This document shows, one piece after another, positions 8,083 through 16,437 of a DNA stretch of 64,000 nt; within the stretch, counting starts at the first letter, position 1; each line of letters begins with the position of its first letter. The notes beneath the pieces are model-generated. The model searched no databases and was not told the DNA's origin. It saw nothing but the letters and a program-made list of their open reading frames with translations. The DNA comes from Rhodanobacter ginsengisoli (GTDB taxonomy: Bacteria > Pseudomonadota > Gammaproteobacteria > Xanthomonadales > Rhodanobacteraceae), in assembly GCF_042657065.1 (NCBI RefSeq), contig NZ_JBHSNF010000005.1:124001-188000 (forward strand). The letters run 5' to 3'. The position numbers were made by a program, and so were the translations under genes.

Positions 8083-9800
8083 TCCACAACCTTTTCAGCA
8101 CGCTGCCCACCTTCAAGAATCTCGGCGATCTAAAGCCGGGTCTGAACGTGCTGTTGGCCCAAAAAACCGAAGGTGCAAGTAGTAAGCAAACGCGCAATCG
8201 CGCAGGTAAAACGAGTTTCATTGAAACAGTTCATTTTCTGACCGGCTCGGAAGCCGGCCCCGATTCCATCTTCCGCACGCCAGAGTTGGCCGAATACACC
8301 TTCGGCATGGACTTCGATTTGAAGGATGCGCGTACCGTCGTCGAGCGCAGCGGTAGTGCCAAAGCCAAGATCTATGTAACAACGCCACCGGCGGCCAAAC
8401 GCAAACTGTCGGCAACCGATTGGGTCGCGTTCCTCGGTGAGGAGATGTTCGGCTTGAGCAGCCTTGAAGCCACAGGCAGCAAGCCCCCTTCGTTCCGGTC
8501 ACTGTTCGCTTACTTTGTGCGTCGCCAGATGAGTGGTGCATTCACGACGCCGGAGAAGCAGGCCACAATGCAGGGAACGGGCGACATGCAAATGGCGCTG
8601 ATGTTCCTCTTTGGGTTGGACTGGCAGATTGCGCGCGACTGGCAAGCGGTTCGCGATCGTGAAAAGACCTTGGAAGAACTGAAGAAGGCGGCGGGTACGG
8701 GAGCGTTCGGTTCGATCATCGGCAAGGCCGCTGACTTGCGTACGCAGTTGACCCTGCAGGAAGCTCGTCTCAAGAAACTCTATTCGGAAATCGAAACCTT
8801 CCAGGTATTGCCTGAGTACCGGGAACTGGAAGTCGAAAGCGCCAAGCTGACACGCCAGCTCAATGAACTGGCCAATGCCAACACCATAGACTTCACGGCC
8901 ATCCATGACCTCGAAGGTGCGTTGGTCTCCGAGATTCCGCCTGACTTGGAAGACCTGCAAGCGATCTATCAGGAAGCCGGCGTTGCACTTCCAGGCCTCG
9001 TGAAGCGCCGTTATGAGGATGTGAAGAGCTTTCATCAATCGGTCGTGCGCAATCGCAAGGACTATCTGTCCAGCGAACTCGAAGCAGCGCAGCTCCGCAT
9101 CGAGTTGCGCGACAGTCAGAAAGCGCAACTCGACCAGCGACGTGCGGAAATCATGGGCATCCTCAGGAGCCACGGTGCACTGGACCAGTTCCTCAAGCTG
9201 CAGGGGGAGTTAGGCCGCCTGGAATCGGAAGTGGAATCCCTACGGCAGCGTTTCGAAGCGGCCGAGCAGCTCGAAGGTACGAAGAACGAGTTGGAGATCG
9301 AGCGCAACCGGCTCACGATCCGGCTGCGGCGCGATTTTGCCGAGCAGAAGGATCGGCTGGCCGAAGCCATCGTTGCCTTCGAGGAAACGTCGCAACGACT
9401 CTACGAGTCGGCCGGCAGCATGACCGTCGACGAAACCTCCAATGGCCCGATGTTCAAGTTTCCGATGCAGGGTCAACGCAGCAAGGGCATCAAGAGCATG
9501 CAGATCTTCTGCTTCGACATGATGCTTATGCGCTTGTGCCACAAGCGGCAGATAGGACCCGGCTTTTTGATCCATGACAGCCACCTGTTCGACGGTGTTG
9601 ACGGCCGACAGGTGATCAGCGCCTTGCGTCTTGGTTCGGAGATTTCTCAGGAACTTGGCTTTCAGTACATCGTGACGATGAACGAAGACGACGCCTTCAA
9701 AGAAACCATTGAGGGATTCGATCTAAATGATCATGTGCTTCCAACGCGCCTGACTGATGCCACCGAAGACGGTGGGCTGTTTGGCATTCGGTTCGGTTGA
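8079..9800 (+). CDS. ABC-3C SMC-like ATPase (DUF2326 family)
   Basis: This protein of 573 residues starts at a TTG overlapping the previous stop (TTGA), preceded by GGAGGGAAG. The Walker A motif is in TRNRAGKTSFIE (residues 38-49). A long coiled coil spans about 190-420, and the DUF2326 C-terminal part (about 440-573) holds the Walker B-like GFLIHDSHLFDGVD. SMC/Rad50-type ATPases of this class are the sensor/motor of ABC-3C anti-phage systems and act on DNA in the cytoplasm. It forms an operon with the genes before and after, each overlapping by 4 bases. Confidence 0.85.
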   Translation: MIHNLFSTLPTFKNLGDLKPGLNVLLAQKTEGASSKQTRNRAGKTSFIETVHFLTGSEAGPDSIFRTPELAEYTFGMDFDLKDARTVVERSGSAKAKIYVTTPPAAKRKLSATDWVAFLGEEMFGLSSLEATGSKPPSFRSLFAYFVRRQMSGAFTTPEKQATMQGTGDMQMALMFLFGLDWQIARDWQAVRDREKTLEELKKAAGTGAFGSIIGKAADLRTQLTLQEARLKKLYSEIETFQVLPEYRELEVESAKLTRQLNELANANTIDFTAIHDLEGALVSEIPPDLEDLQAIYQEAGVALPGLVKRRYEDVKSFHQSVVRNRKDYLSSELEAAQLRIELRDSQKAQLDQRRAEIMGILRSHGALDQFLKLQGELGRLESEVESLRQRFEAAEQLEGTKNELEIERNRLTIRLRRDFAEQKDRLAEAIVAFEETSQRLYESAGSMTVDETSNGPMFKFPMQGQRSKGIKSMQIFCFDMMLMRLCHKRQIGPGFLIHDSHLFDGVDGRQVISALRLGSEISQELGFQYIVTMNEDDAFKETIEGFDLNDHVLPTRLTDATEDGGLFGIRFG

Positions 9801-10630
9801 GCAAGATCCCGATGAAGGCCTATCCGTTCACCCGCCCCACGATCGTCGCCGCCATCGAGTTCTTGGGAGCGGCCTTGACGCAGGCCAAGTTTGACCAGCT
9901 GATTGTTCGCCTTGAACTCGACAACGACATTGCGCTGGCCTCGCCTAAAAGCGTGACAGCCAAAAGCGCTCTACTTGCGCAAGCGATCACACGGCACGCC
10001 ACCCAGATCGTAACTACAGTGAACGGGCAGATGACGCTGGCCGAGGCAGCTGTACGCATTGCGGTCGAGATAAGTGTTCCCGCATACGGAAAACCTGAGC
10101 AGGCTTCGTTCCTTCGCGGCTTGGCTCTCGATGGCTATGTTGTGTCGTGGGACGACGGCTCGCGTGCGCCTTTACTGCGCGCAGCTCTGCCCGAAGAGGT
10201 AGATCTGCCAGTGGCCGACGACGAAGTGCATCAGCTCCTGAAGCACTTCAACTTTATCGTGCCCATGGGGCACCTTAACCAGGCGATTGAAGCGCATACG
10301 CGGGGCGATTGGGCGGCTGCGAACAGCCAGACGCGCAGTTTTTTGGAAGCACTTCTCAGTGATATCGCGTTGCGGATAGAGCCCGAAAAAGCTTTGCAAC
10401 AGCCTTCGTCTGAAAATCGTCGCGTACTCTTGGCAACGCACGGATTCCTGTCGATGGACAGGAACGAGTGGACGACTGATGGCAAGAATTACATCAATGG
10501 GCTGTTCAAGATGCTGCACACCGACGGATCGCATCCAGGGCTTTCGGATGAGGACCACAGCACGTTTCGGTTGCATCTCGCGCTTATCACAGGCCGGACA
10601 TTTCTGCGCCGTCTGCACAACGGGAAATGA
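9797..10630 (+). CDS. Unknown fourth gene of the ABC-3C operon
   Basis: The product is 277 residues if translation starts at the TTG in the TTGA overlap with the ATPase stop, or 272 from the ATG at 9812. I do not recognise the whole protein. The N-terminal two thirds are mixed alpha/beta. The C-terminal third (about residues 155-277) is helical, with SQTRSFLEALLSDIALRIE and later KNYINGLFKMLHTDGSHPG..R.HLALITGRTFLRR. That resembles HEPN-like or abortive-infection C-terminal domains found in other defence proteins; this is a visual impression only. Its tight coupling to the ATPase suggests it works in the same system. Confidence 0.7.
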   Translation: MSKIPMKAYPFTRPTIVAAIEFLGAALTQAKFDQLIVRLELDNDIALASPKSVTAKSALLAQAITRHATQIVTTVNGQMTLAEAAVRIAVEISVPAYGKPEQASFLRGLALDGYVVSWDDGSRAPLLRAALPEEVDLPVADDEVHQLLKHFNFIVPMGHLNQAIEAHTRGDWAAANSQTRSFLEALLSDIALRIEPEKALQQPSSENRRVLLATHGFLSMDRNEWTTDGKNYINGLFKMLHTDGSHPGLSDEDHSTFRLHLALITGRTFLRRLHNGK

Positions 10631-10819
10631 GATATGTCTTCTTTGGAAGGGTTCTCGACTGGGCGCTCGCTTCAGAACGACGGCGCAATACAGACCTGCG
10701 AGGGCATCTAGAGAACTGCTCACTTCTTCAAGGGCGTGGCGTGGAAGCCGACCGATAGAGTGTTGGGAGAGTTGCACAAAAAATATATCCGAGCCTGTTT
10801 AGCCGGAAAGGGAAGCATC

Positions 10820-12571
10820 ATGCACCTAGGCAGTCTGACAATTTCGCGTTTCCGATCCTGCGACAATGTGACCGTCAGCCTCCGCCCCGATCTGACCGTT
10901 TTGGTCGGGGAGAACAATGGCGGCAAGTCCAACGTTGTAGAAGCAATTCGGTTGCTCACCTTGCCGTTGAGCGGACGCCGAGAGCGGTATCCGGAAGATG
11001 AAGATGTCCGACGCCATGCGACCGTCCCGAACTTCCAGATCGAAGGCGTTTTCCGAGAACTTGGCGACACACTGAAAGGATTGCTGATCTCGGCGGTCCC
11101 TGATCCCACCAAGAACGAAGCCGTCTTCGGCTATCGGTATGAGTCGAGGTCCGAGCGCGCACCGCGTGGCAAGGCCACTGTCTGGGCCGGACGCTTCGAC
11201 ACCAATGAACCGGAGGCCGGCTCCACTGACTTGATCCGACACGTCTACTTGCCGCCCTTGCGCGACGCGCATCAGGCGCTTGGCACGGGCAGCGGGACAC
11301 GTGTCATGGCGCTGCTTCGCCATTTTCTGCCGAAGGATCAAGAACAGAACTTCCTTGCTGGCGTCAGGCGCGCGGACGCCAGGCCAGACATCCTGACGAC
11401 GATGAACGCGGAGATCGGTAACGCCCTGGGGATGCTGACTAATGGGGTCCGTCCGCAGACGGCAACTTTGGACTTCGGTGCCGAAACCCTGCTCGATGTC
11501 GCTCGCGACTTGAGATTTCGTCTGGCCGATTCCGGCCTTGTGCCCGAAGACATCCGGGCCTCTGGTCTTGGCTACTCCAATCTGCTCTACATGGCCACGG
11601 TGGTCGTCGAACTGGCAAAAGCCAAGGAAGCTGACCTCACGATCTTTCTCGTCGAAGAACCGGAAGCACATCTGCACCCTCAACTACAGGTGCTGGCACT
11701 CGAATTCCTGTTGGACAAGGCACGCCAATCGGCGGATCGTGTCGTCGAGGCGGGCAGGCCGGAAGGCCGCATCCAGATCGTCGTGACAACCCATTCACCA
11801 AACCTGACGGCATGGGTCTCTCCAGTGCATCTGGTGGTCATGCGTTCGCGTCGTCGCGATCACAATGGGGTGGCGATCTCGGAATCGGTCAGCGTGCCCA
11901 TCGCTGAACTCGGGCTCAAGCCAAAGACGCTGGATAAGATCAGTCGCTATTTAGACGTGACCCGCTCCGCGCTGCTGTTCGGTAACAGGGCCATCCTAGT
12001 CGAAGGAATCGCTGAGGCGCTGCTGTTGCCCGTGTTGGCACAAAAGCTTGTTCTCGCCGGTGATGCCGATGGATGGCTCCGGTTCAAGGGAACGGTCATC
12101 GTGCCGATCGAGGGCGTGGACTTCCGTCCCTACGTGGAGGTGTTGCTGCGACCGCATGGCGATGCGCGTATCGCTGACCGACTGGTCGTTATCACCGACG
12201 CGGACCCAACGGTGTTGGGGAATCGGAAGATCGACCTGGAAAATCTCGCTGCGACCCATGGTGCGCCGCAGGCGTTGGCGGTACTGACGAATCAGCACAC
12301 GCTAGAGCACGAGATTTTCGGTGCTGGGAACGAAGCCTTTCTAAAGGGTGTATTTCTTCGTCTGCATCGCAACTCTCGTCGCGATTGGACGGATAGGATC
12401 GAGGGCACCGCAGTGCAGGATCGTCCCGACGCGTTTCTCAAGTTGATCGAGGCGAAGAAGACCCGCAAGGGTGATCTGGCGCAGGCCATCGCTTCACGTA
12501 TTGCGGCGGGCGAGCCGTTTGTCGTGCCGCGCTATCTCGATGAAGCGATTCGTGGCGCTGCGCAAGCATGA
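10820..12571 (+). CDS. gajA: Gabija anti-phage protein GajA (ABC ATPase-TOPRIM endonuclease)
   Basis: I chose the ATG at 10820, with AAAGGGA upstream, over an in-frame start 28 codons earlier; the product is 583 residues. The N-terminal ABC-type ATPase has Walker A VGENNGGKSN (29-38), a signature-like ASGLGYSNLL and Walker B FLVEEPEAHLHPQ. The C-terminal TOPRIM nuclease has ILVEGIAEA (Glu395) and VITDADPT (Asp460/Asp462). GajA nicks or cuts DNA and is relieved from nucleotide inhibition when phage deplete NTPs. It is followed by gajB with a 4-base overlap, the standard Gabija arrangement. Length is close to known GajA. Confidence 0.9.
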   Translation: MHLGSLTISRFRSCDNVTVSLRPDLTVLVGENNGGKSNVVEAIRLLTLPLSGRRERYPEDEDVRRHATVPNFQIEGVFRELGDTLKGLLISAVPDPTKNEAVFGYRYESRSERAPRGKATVWAGRFDTNEPEAGSTDLIRHVYLPPLRDAHQALGTGSGTRVMALLRHFLPKDQEQNFLAGVRRADARPDILTTMNAEIGNALGMLTNGVRPQTATLDFGAETLLDVARDLRFRLADSGLVPEDIRASGLGYSNLLYMATVVVELAKAKEADLTIFLVEEPEAHLHPQLQVLALEFLLDKARQSADRVVEAGRPEGRIQIVVTTHSPNLTAWVSPVHLVVMRSRRRDHNGVAISESVSVPIAELGLKPKTLDKISRYLDVTRSALLFGNRAILVEGIAEALLLPVLAQKLVLAGDADGWLRFKGTVIVPIEGVDFRPYVEVLLRPHGDARIADRLVVITDADPTVLGNRKIDLENLAATHGAPQALAVLTNQHTLEHEIFGAGNEAFLKGVFLRLHRNSRRDWTDRIEGTAVQDRPDAFLKLIEAKKTRKGDLAQAIASRIAAGEPFVVPRYLDEAIRGAAQA

Positions 12572-14343
12572 CCGGGATTCACGGTCTGACGGCAGAACAG
12601 GAAGCATTCGCCACACACCTCGGCGGTGCCTTCGTACATGCTTGCCCCGGTGCCGGAAAGACCCGCACGATCATTGCTCGCCTGGTCAAAATCGCCGCCG
12701 CGTTGCCACAACGTCGAGGCGTGGCGGTACTCTCGTTCACGAACTCTGCCGTCGATGAGTTCCGAGAACGCTGTCAGGCTGCCGGGCTCGCCCCACTCTT
12801 AAAGCATCCCAGTTTTATGGGAACGCTTGATGCTTTCGTTCGACATTTCGTGGTGCTGCCTGTCTGTGGATCTGCAAGCACAATGCGGCCGATCATTCTC
12901 GACGGTTGGGATCGCCTGGACGTCAATATCCGGTTGGCCGGACAATATGCCTTCCAAGGTGACGCGGTGAGCTTGGACATGTTCGACCCGGAGACCAACG
13001 TGATTGATCCGATGAGGATTGGACACACCGGGTTGCGCAATCATGTCCTCCGGCACCGAGTCCGGTATCAGCAGGCAGCGGCACACCGGCGACGTGGCTT
13101 GCTGCAGGCCGGCTATTTGAGCGCCGGCGATGCGCGGGTTCAAACGCTGCAGCTAATTCGTGATCCCGTGAATGGCGGAGCACTATGCCGCGCACTGGCG
13201 GCGCGTTTCCATGAAGTCATGGTGGACGAAGGCCAGGATTGCAATCCGCTCGATCTGCAGATCCTTTCTTGGCTCAGATCGCATGGCGTGCATGTCACAT
13301 TCGTGTGCGACCCTGACCAGTCGATCTACGAATTCCGCAACGGCAATCCTGCGGGTGTCCAGGCATTCAAAGAAACGTATCTCGTTGATTCGCATCTAGG
13401 GTTAACGGGCAATTTCCGTAGCAGCCCTGCTGTCTGCCGACTAGCTGCCACCCTCAGGGGCGGTGGCCAGGTGGATCAGTCTGTTGGCGACACCGCGGAT
13501 GTTTCGCATCCGGTCTTGCTTCTGACGTACGGCGGTCGAAGTCCGACGGCGACGATCGGGCGGGCTTTCCTTGATCGGATTGCTGAACTTAGCTTGGATT
13601 CAACGGACGCGATCGTCCTGGCGCATTCGGGCAAGGTCGCACAGCGTGCCGCCGGGGTTGTTCCCAGCGATTCGAACGGAAGCTCGCGGATCGAGTCGCT
13701 CGCTCGCAAAACGGCAGAGTTCTGGTCACCTGCCGCAACGGCGCGAACGAGGGAAGCTGTAGTTCTGGCGGTGGAGACGTTATTGCTAGACCTAATGAAG
13801 TTGCGCCAAGAGAACGAGCATCTGTTGCGCACCGTCGAACGCGTTGGCCTAGATCGGCGTGCACATCGGAGATGTGCATTGAGTTTCCTCATGAGCCTTC
13901 CCAAGGCCTGTGGGAATTCCGACGCTGATCGGCTCGCCTGGGTAGCCCGTGTGCATCTGGAGGCCGAACAACTGAACCTTCCGCTGCCGGCCGGCGTGAC
14001 CGTGCGTAATTTTTTTCGGAAGCCAACCAATGCGCAATGGTCGAACCACCTTCAAATACCGGTCGATCTGGGCCTGACATGCGCCAAGATTCACGAGGCG
14101 AAAGGCCGTGAGTACGGCTCCGTATGCGTCGTGATTCCACCCAATCGTGCCCCTGAAAACCGGTGCGAAGCCCTGTTTGAATCGTGGGAAGCCCGCACCG
14201 ATGCAGAGGCCAAGCGCGTGCTCTACGTTGGCTTGACGCGCGCCCAGCATCTGGGTGCGCTTGCGGTGCCAATCGCCTTCGCCGATCGTTGCGCTGCCGT
14301 GTTAGCCGCTGGTCAAGTTCCTCACATAAGAAGAGACTTATAA
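12568..14343 (+). CDS. gajB: Gabija anti-phage protein GajB (UvrD-like helicase)
   Basis: This 591-residue superfamily 1 helicase has Walker A CPGAGKT (26-32), motif Ia SFTNSAVDEFRERC, motif II VDEGQD (219-224), motif III CDPDQSIYEFR and motif VI VLYVGLTRAQ near the C-terminus. GajB supplies the helicase/NTPase partner of GajA and activates it on DNA ends. Its start overlaps the gajA stop by 4 bases. No frameshift or missing motif is visible, so the pair looks functional. Confidence 0.9.
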   Translation: MTGIHGLTAEQEAFATHLGGAFVHACPGAGKTRTIIARLVKIAAALPQRRGVAVLSFTNSAVDEFRERCQAAGLAPLLKHPSFMGTLDAFVRHFVVLPVCGSASTMRPIILDGWDRLDVNIRLAGQYAFQGDAVSLDMFDPETNVIDPMRIGHTGLRNHVLRHRVRYQQAAAHRRRGLLQAGYLSAGDARVQTLQLIRDPVNGGALCRALAARFHEVMVDEGQDCNPLDLQILSWLRSHGVHVTFVCDPDQSIYEFRNGNPAGVQAFKETYLVDSHLGLTGNFRSSPAVCRLAATLRGGGQVDQSVGDTADVSHPVLLLTYGGRSPTATIGRAFLDRIAELSLDSTDAIVLAHSGKVAQRAAGVVPSDSNGSSRIESLARKTAEFWSPAATARTREAVVLAVETLLLDLMKLRQENEHLLRTVERVGLDRRAHRRCALSFLMSLPKACGNSDADRLAWVARVHLEAEQLNLPLPAGVTVRNFFRKPTNAQWSNHLQIPVDLGLTCAKIHEAKGREYGSVCVVIPPNRAPENRCEALFESWEARTDAEAKRVLYVGLTRAQHLGALAVPIAFADRCAAVLAAGQVPHIRRDL

Positions 14344-15117
14344 AGCCCGGCAGACTGCCATGTCGATCATCAATCGGCGCCACTCTTACGTCGCTCAGCG
14401 TAAGTGTTTTGTGTGCATTGACCATGGTCAACTTTCCGCCCCGGATCAGCTCTTCTCTTTGCTGTCGTCGCGCTGTTCAATCTGCAATCGAGCACGCGCG
14501 GTCGCTTGCTGTAGCTGCTCTGCCACCGTTGCAGAAAATGTGACGACCAACTTCGTCACGTGGTTGCGCAGATCGACATCGACTTTCCCGTTGCGAAGGC
14601 CAGCGACCTTAAAGTCCGCCTGATCGGCCGTTCGTGCATCGGCAACGAGGTGCCGACGCACAAATCTAGACGAGGATCTGATAGGGATCTTGTTCCCTAA
14701 TAGATACGTCGACGACGCACAAGGGGCTGTGGATTCTGCGTTACAGCGCTGCCTCGGCTGCACAGTGTCCAGCGAAGGCAGCCACAAAATTTTTCAGGCT
14801 AACAGACGATCCGAATGCGGCTCTGGCATCGAGCACGTGTGCGGGTTTGTTCGTCGATTGCGCCCTTCGCGGCTACCTCGCTTCTATGGGACCAGAGCGC
14901 CAAGACAGCTCTCACCAGCTATCGCTGGAGGCATCGCGTGCAGCCTACTGAAAGTCACCAGTCCCAATGACAGGGATTTCAAAGTGTTGCCCGGCGCATC
15001 TCGATTTTGACGTGACATACATATATCACTTGAAAAATCAATCACTTATGGTTGTTATGCGGTAAGTTAAGGCGTAAGCTGCATCAAACATGCTCTTGTC
15101 GGCCTTTGGGGGTTTAA
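14344..15117. other. 774-bp gap between Gabija and the transposition module
   Basis: I find no gene here that I can support firmly. A minus-strand frame at 14446-14787 (113 codons) has a charged helical C-terminal half and could be a small gene or remnant. The last 110 bp are AT-rich and hold a possible promoter for the gene at 15118: TTGAAA at 15030-15035, then TGTTAT at 15052-15057 with a 16-base spacer. Confidence 0.45.
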
Positions 15118-15399
15118 GTGGCGAAAGATCGCGTCTCCGCTCGCACCGAGCTGTACTTGCCGAACACGGCCCTTCTTAGCTCAACCGCAACGGCGAGAGC
15201 GATGGGATTCGAGTCCACGAGTGCGCTATCTCGCGCCCGGCTTGAGGGGCGGCTCCCGATCACGATGTTTCAGGTTCCCGGGCGGCGTGGGTGGTTTGCA
15301 GCGACAAGCGACGTTAGGAGCTGGTTGGAGTCGATTCTCCCGGCGTACGTGCGAAGCCCCACGGACGCCACTCCCGCAACGGAGTCGACAGATGCCTAG
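15118..15399 (+). CDS. Small helix-turn-helix-like protein upstream of tnsA
   Basis: The product is 93 residues from a GTG with a G-rich stretch 5-10 bases upstream. It reads like an excisionase/MerR-type DNA-binding domain: STATARAMGFESTSALSRAR resembles a helix-turn-helix, followed by LPITMFQVPGRRGWFAATSDVRSWLES, a strand/wing and helix typical of proteins that read a helix-turn-helix plus wing. It could regulate the transposition genes. Its stop overlaps the next start by 8 bases. The family is not assigned with certainty. Confidence 0.6.
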   Translation: MAKDRVSARTELYLPNTALLSSTATARAMGFESTSALSRARLEGRLPITMFQVPGRRGWFAATSDVRSWLESILPAYVRSPTDATPATESTDA

Positions 15400-15724
15400 C
15401 TCGTGGTGGGATGGCTTCGCGTCGCGGGAGGGTTACCTCCCCCGCGTGGACCACACATCTCGCGACGCGGCTGATTGGGTGCAATGTCAACTTGAGCAGC
15501 GGGGACCGACTATCCCCTTGCAAGACGCCCACGCGCTTATCGCAGACGCGGTTTCGGCATGGCGGCTTCGTCTTCGGAATGAACCCTTTACACCCCTGCC
15601 AGGCGTTTCGACGCCCTACATTTTAACGAGTGAAGTCTGCTGGCGACTGCTAAGCCTCCTTAGTCAGTCAAAGGCTCGTTGCAAGCCCATCTTTGCCACA
15701 AGGGAGGTACCAACACACCCATAA
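15392..15724 (+). CDS. Hypothetical protein in the pre-tnsA pair
   Basis: This 110-residue product starts at an ATG inside the end of the previous gene. It begins MPSSWWDGFASREGYLPRVD, followed by amphipathic helices. I do not recognise a family. Tight overlap with the helix-turn-helix gene suggests a two-gene unit carried with the transposition module, perhaps its regulator or an accessory target-selection factor. Confidence 0.55.
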   Translation: MPSSWWDGFASREGYLPRVDHTSRDAADWVQCQLEQRGPTIPLQDAHALIADAVSAWRLRLRNEPFTPLPGVSTPYILTSEVCWRLLSLLSQSKARCKPIFATREVPTHP

Positions 15725-15769
15725 GCGTCTTCTTGGTGACGCCGTTTGGCGAGCCCCATAAACGCGAAA

Positions 15770-15790
15770 GCCCAGGTTTGCGGCCTGGGC
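15770..15790 (+). terminator. 7-bp GC hairpin after the pre-tnsA pair
   Basis: GCCCAGG pairs with CCTGGGC across a 7-base loop, 45 bases after the stop at 15724. There is no strong T-run, so termination is only probable. Confidence 0.45.
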
Positions 15791-15883
15791 GATCGTTGTA
15801 ACCGTCGATTTGGACACCGACAGGTTTAGCGTATACCTCCTTTGAATGACGTTCAAGGGGTATGTTCGCGCGCAACCGGCTCG

Positions 15884-15901
15884 CCTCTAACTAATTAGAG
15901 G
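15884..15901 (+). promoter_or_regulatory. Perfect inverted repeat at the tnsA ribosome-binding site
   Basis: CCTCTAA and TTAGAGG flank CTAA, and the right arm contains the tnsA Shine-Dalgarno (AGAGG, 5 bases before the ATG at 15907). It could be an operator for a transposition regulator or an RNA hairpin that masks the ribosome-binding site. Confidence 0.5.
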
Positions 15902-15906
15902 TGATC

Positions 15907-16437
15907 ATGAACACTACGCAGTTTGATCTCCAAAATGCTCTACGCGAGCGCGCTCGCGTCTTGCTAAGTGCTTCGACATTGGCCAAAGATTCCCATGCCG
16001 ACATCACGATAAAACATCTGGATTGGTGGTCGCGCTCGATACCGTTGTCGCATGGCCGCCACTCGACCGGCTATGCGCCGACGTGGCCAGGCCAAGCACT
16101 GCTTCCGGTGGAAAGCCGGCTCGAGCGGAAAGTGCTCAAGGCCCTCACCTCATGCGCCGAGTGCGTCGCGGTGGCCACACAACCCGTATCGATCCACTAC
16201 ACCGCAGGTCATGAGAGGCGCAGCTATACGCCCGACATTCTTGTTGCGTACGCCTGCAAGACCGCAGGAAAGCTGGAATGCTTCCTCATTGAGGTAAAAA
16301 CGAAACAGCAGGCCGATCGCTATCGGTACAAGTTGATGGAGCGACAAGCCGCCGTCACATTGTCGACGGCTCTGCCGTTAGTTGTGATCACTGAAAAGGA
16401 CTTCAGTGGCAGCGGGGAGAGCAGCCATGTCGACTAA
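15907..16437 (+). CDS. tnsA: TnsA-like transposon endonuclease
   Basis: This 176-residue protein covers just the catalytic core; Tn7 TnsA has 273 residues. Pattern residues are VESRLERK (Glu73), YTPDILV (Asp110) and FLIEVKTK (Glu129, Lys131), the restriction-endonuclease-like fold that cuts the 5' ends of the element so that it moves by cut-and-paste. The ATG at 15907 has AGAGG upstream. It overlaps tnsB by 11 bases. The short form resembles TnsA proteins paired with TniA/B/Q-type modules. Confidence 0.85.
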   Translation: MNTTQFDLQNALRERARVLLSASTLAKDSHADITIKHLDWWSRSIPLSHGRHSTGYAPTWPGQALLPVESRLERKVLKALTSCAECVAVATQPVSIHYTAGHERRSYTPDILVAYACKTAGKLECFLIEVKTKQQADRYRYKLMERQAAVTLSTALPLVVITEKDFSGSGESSHVD

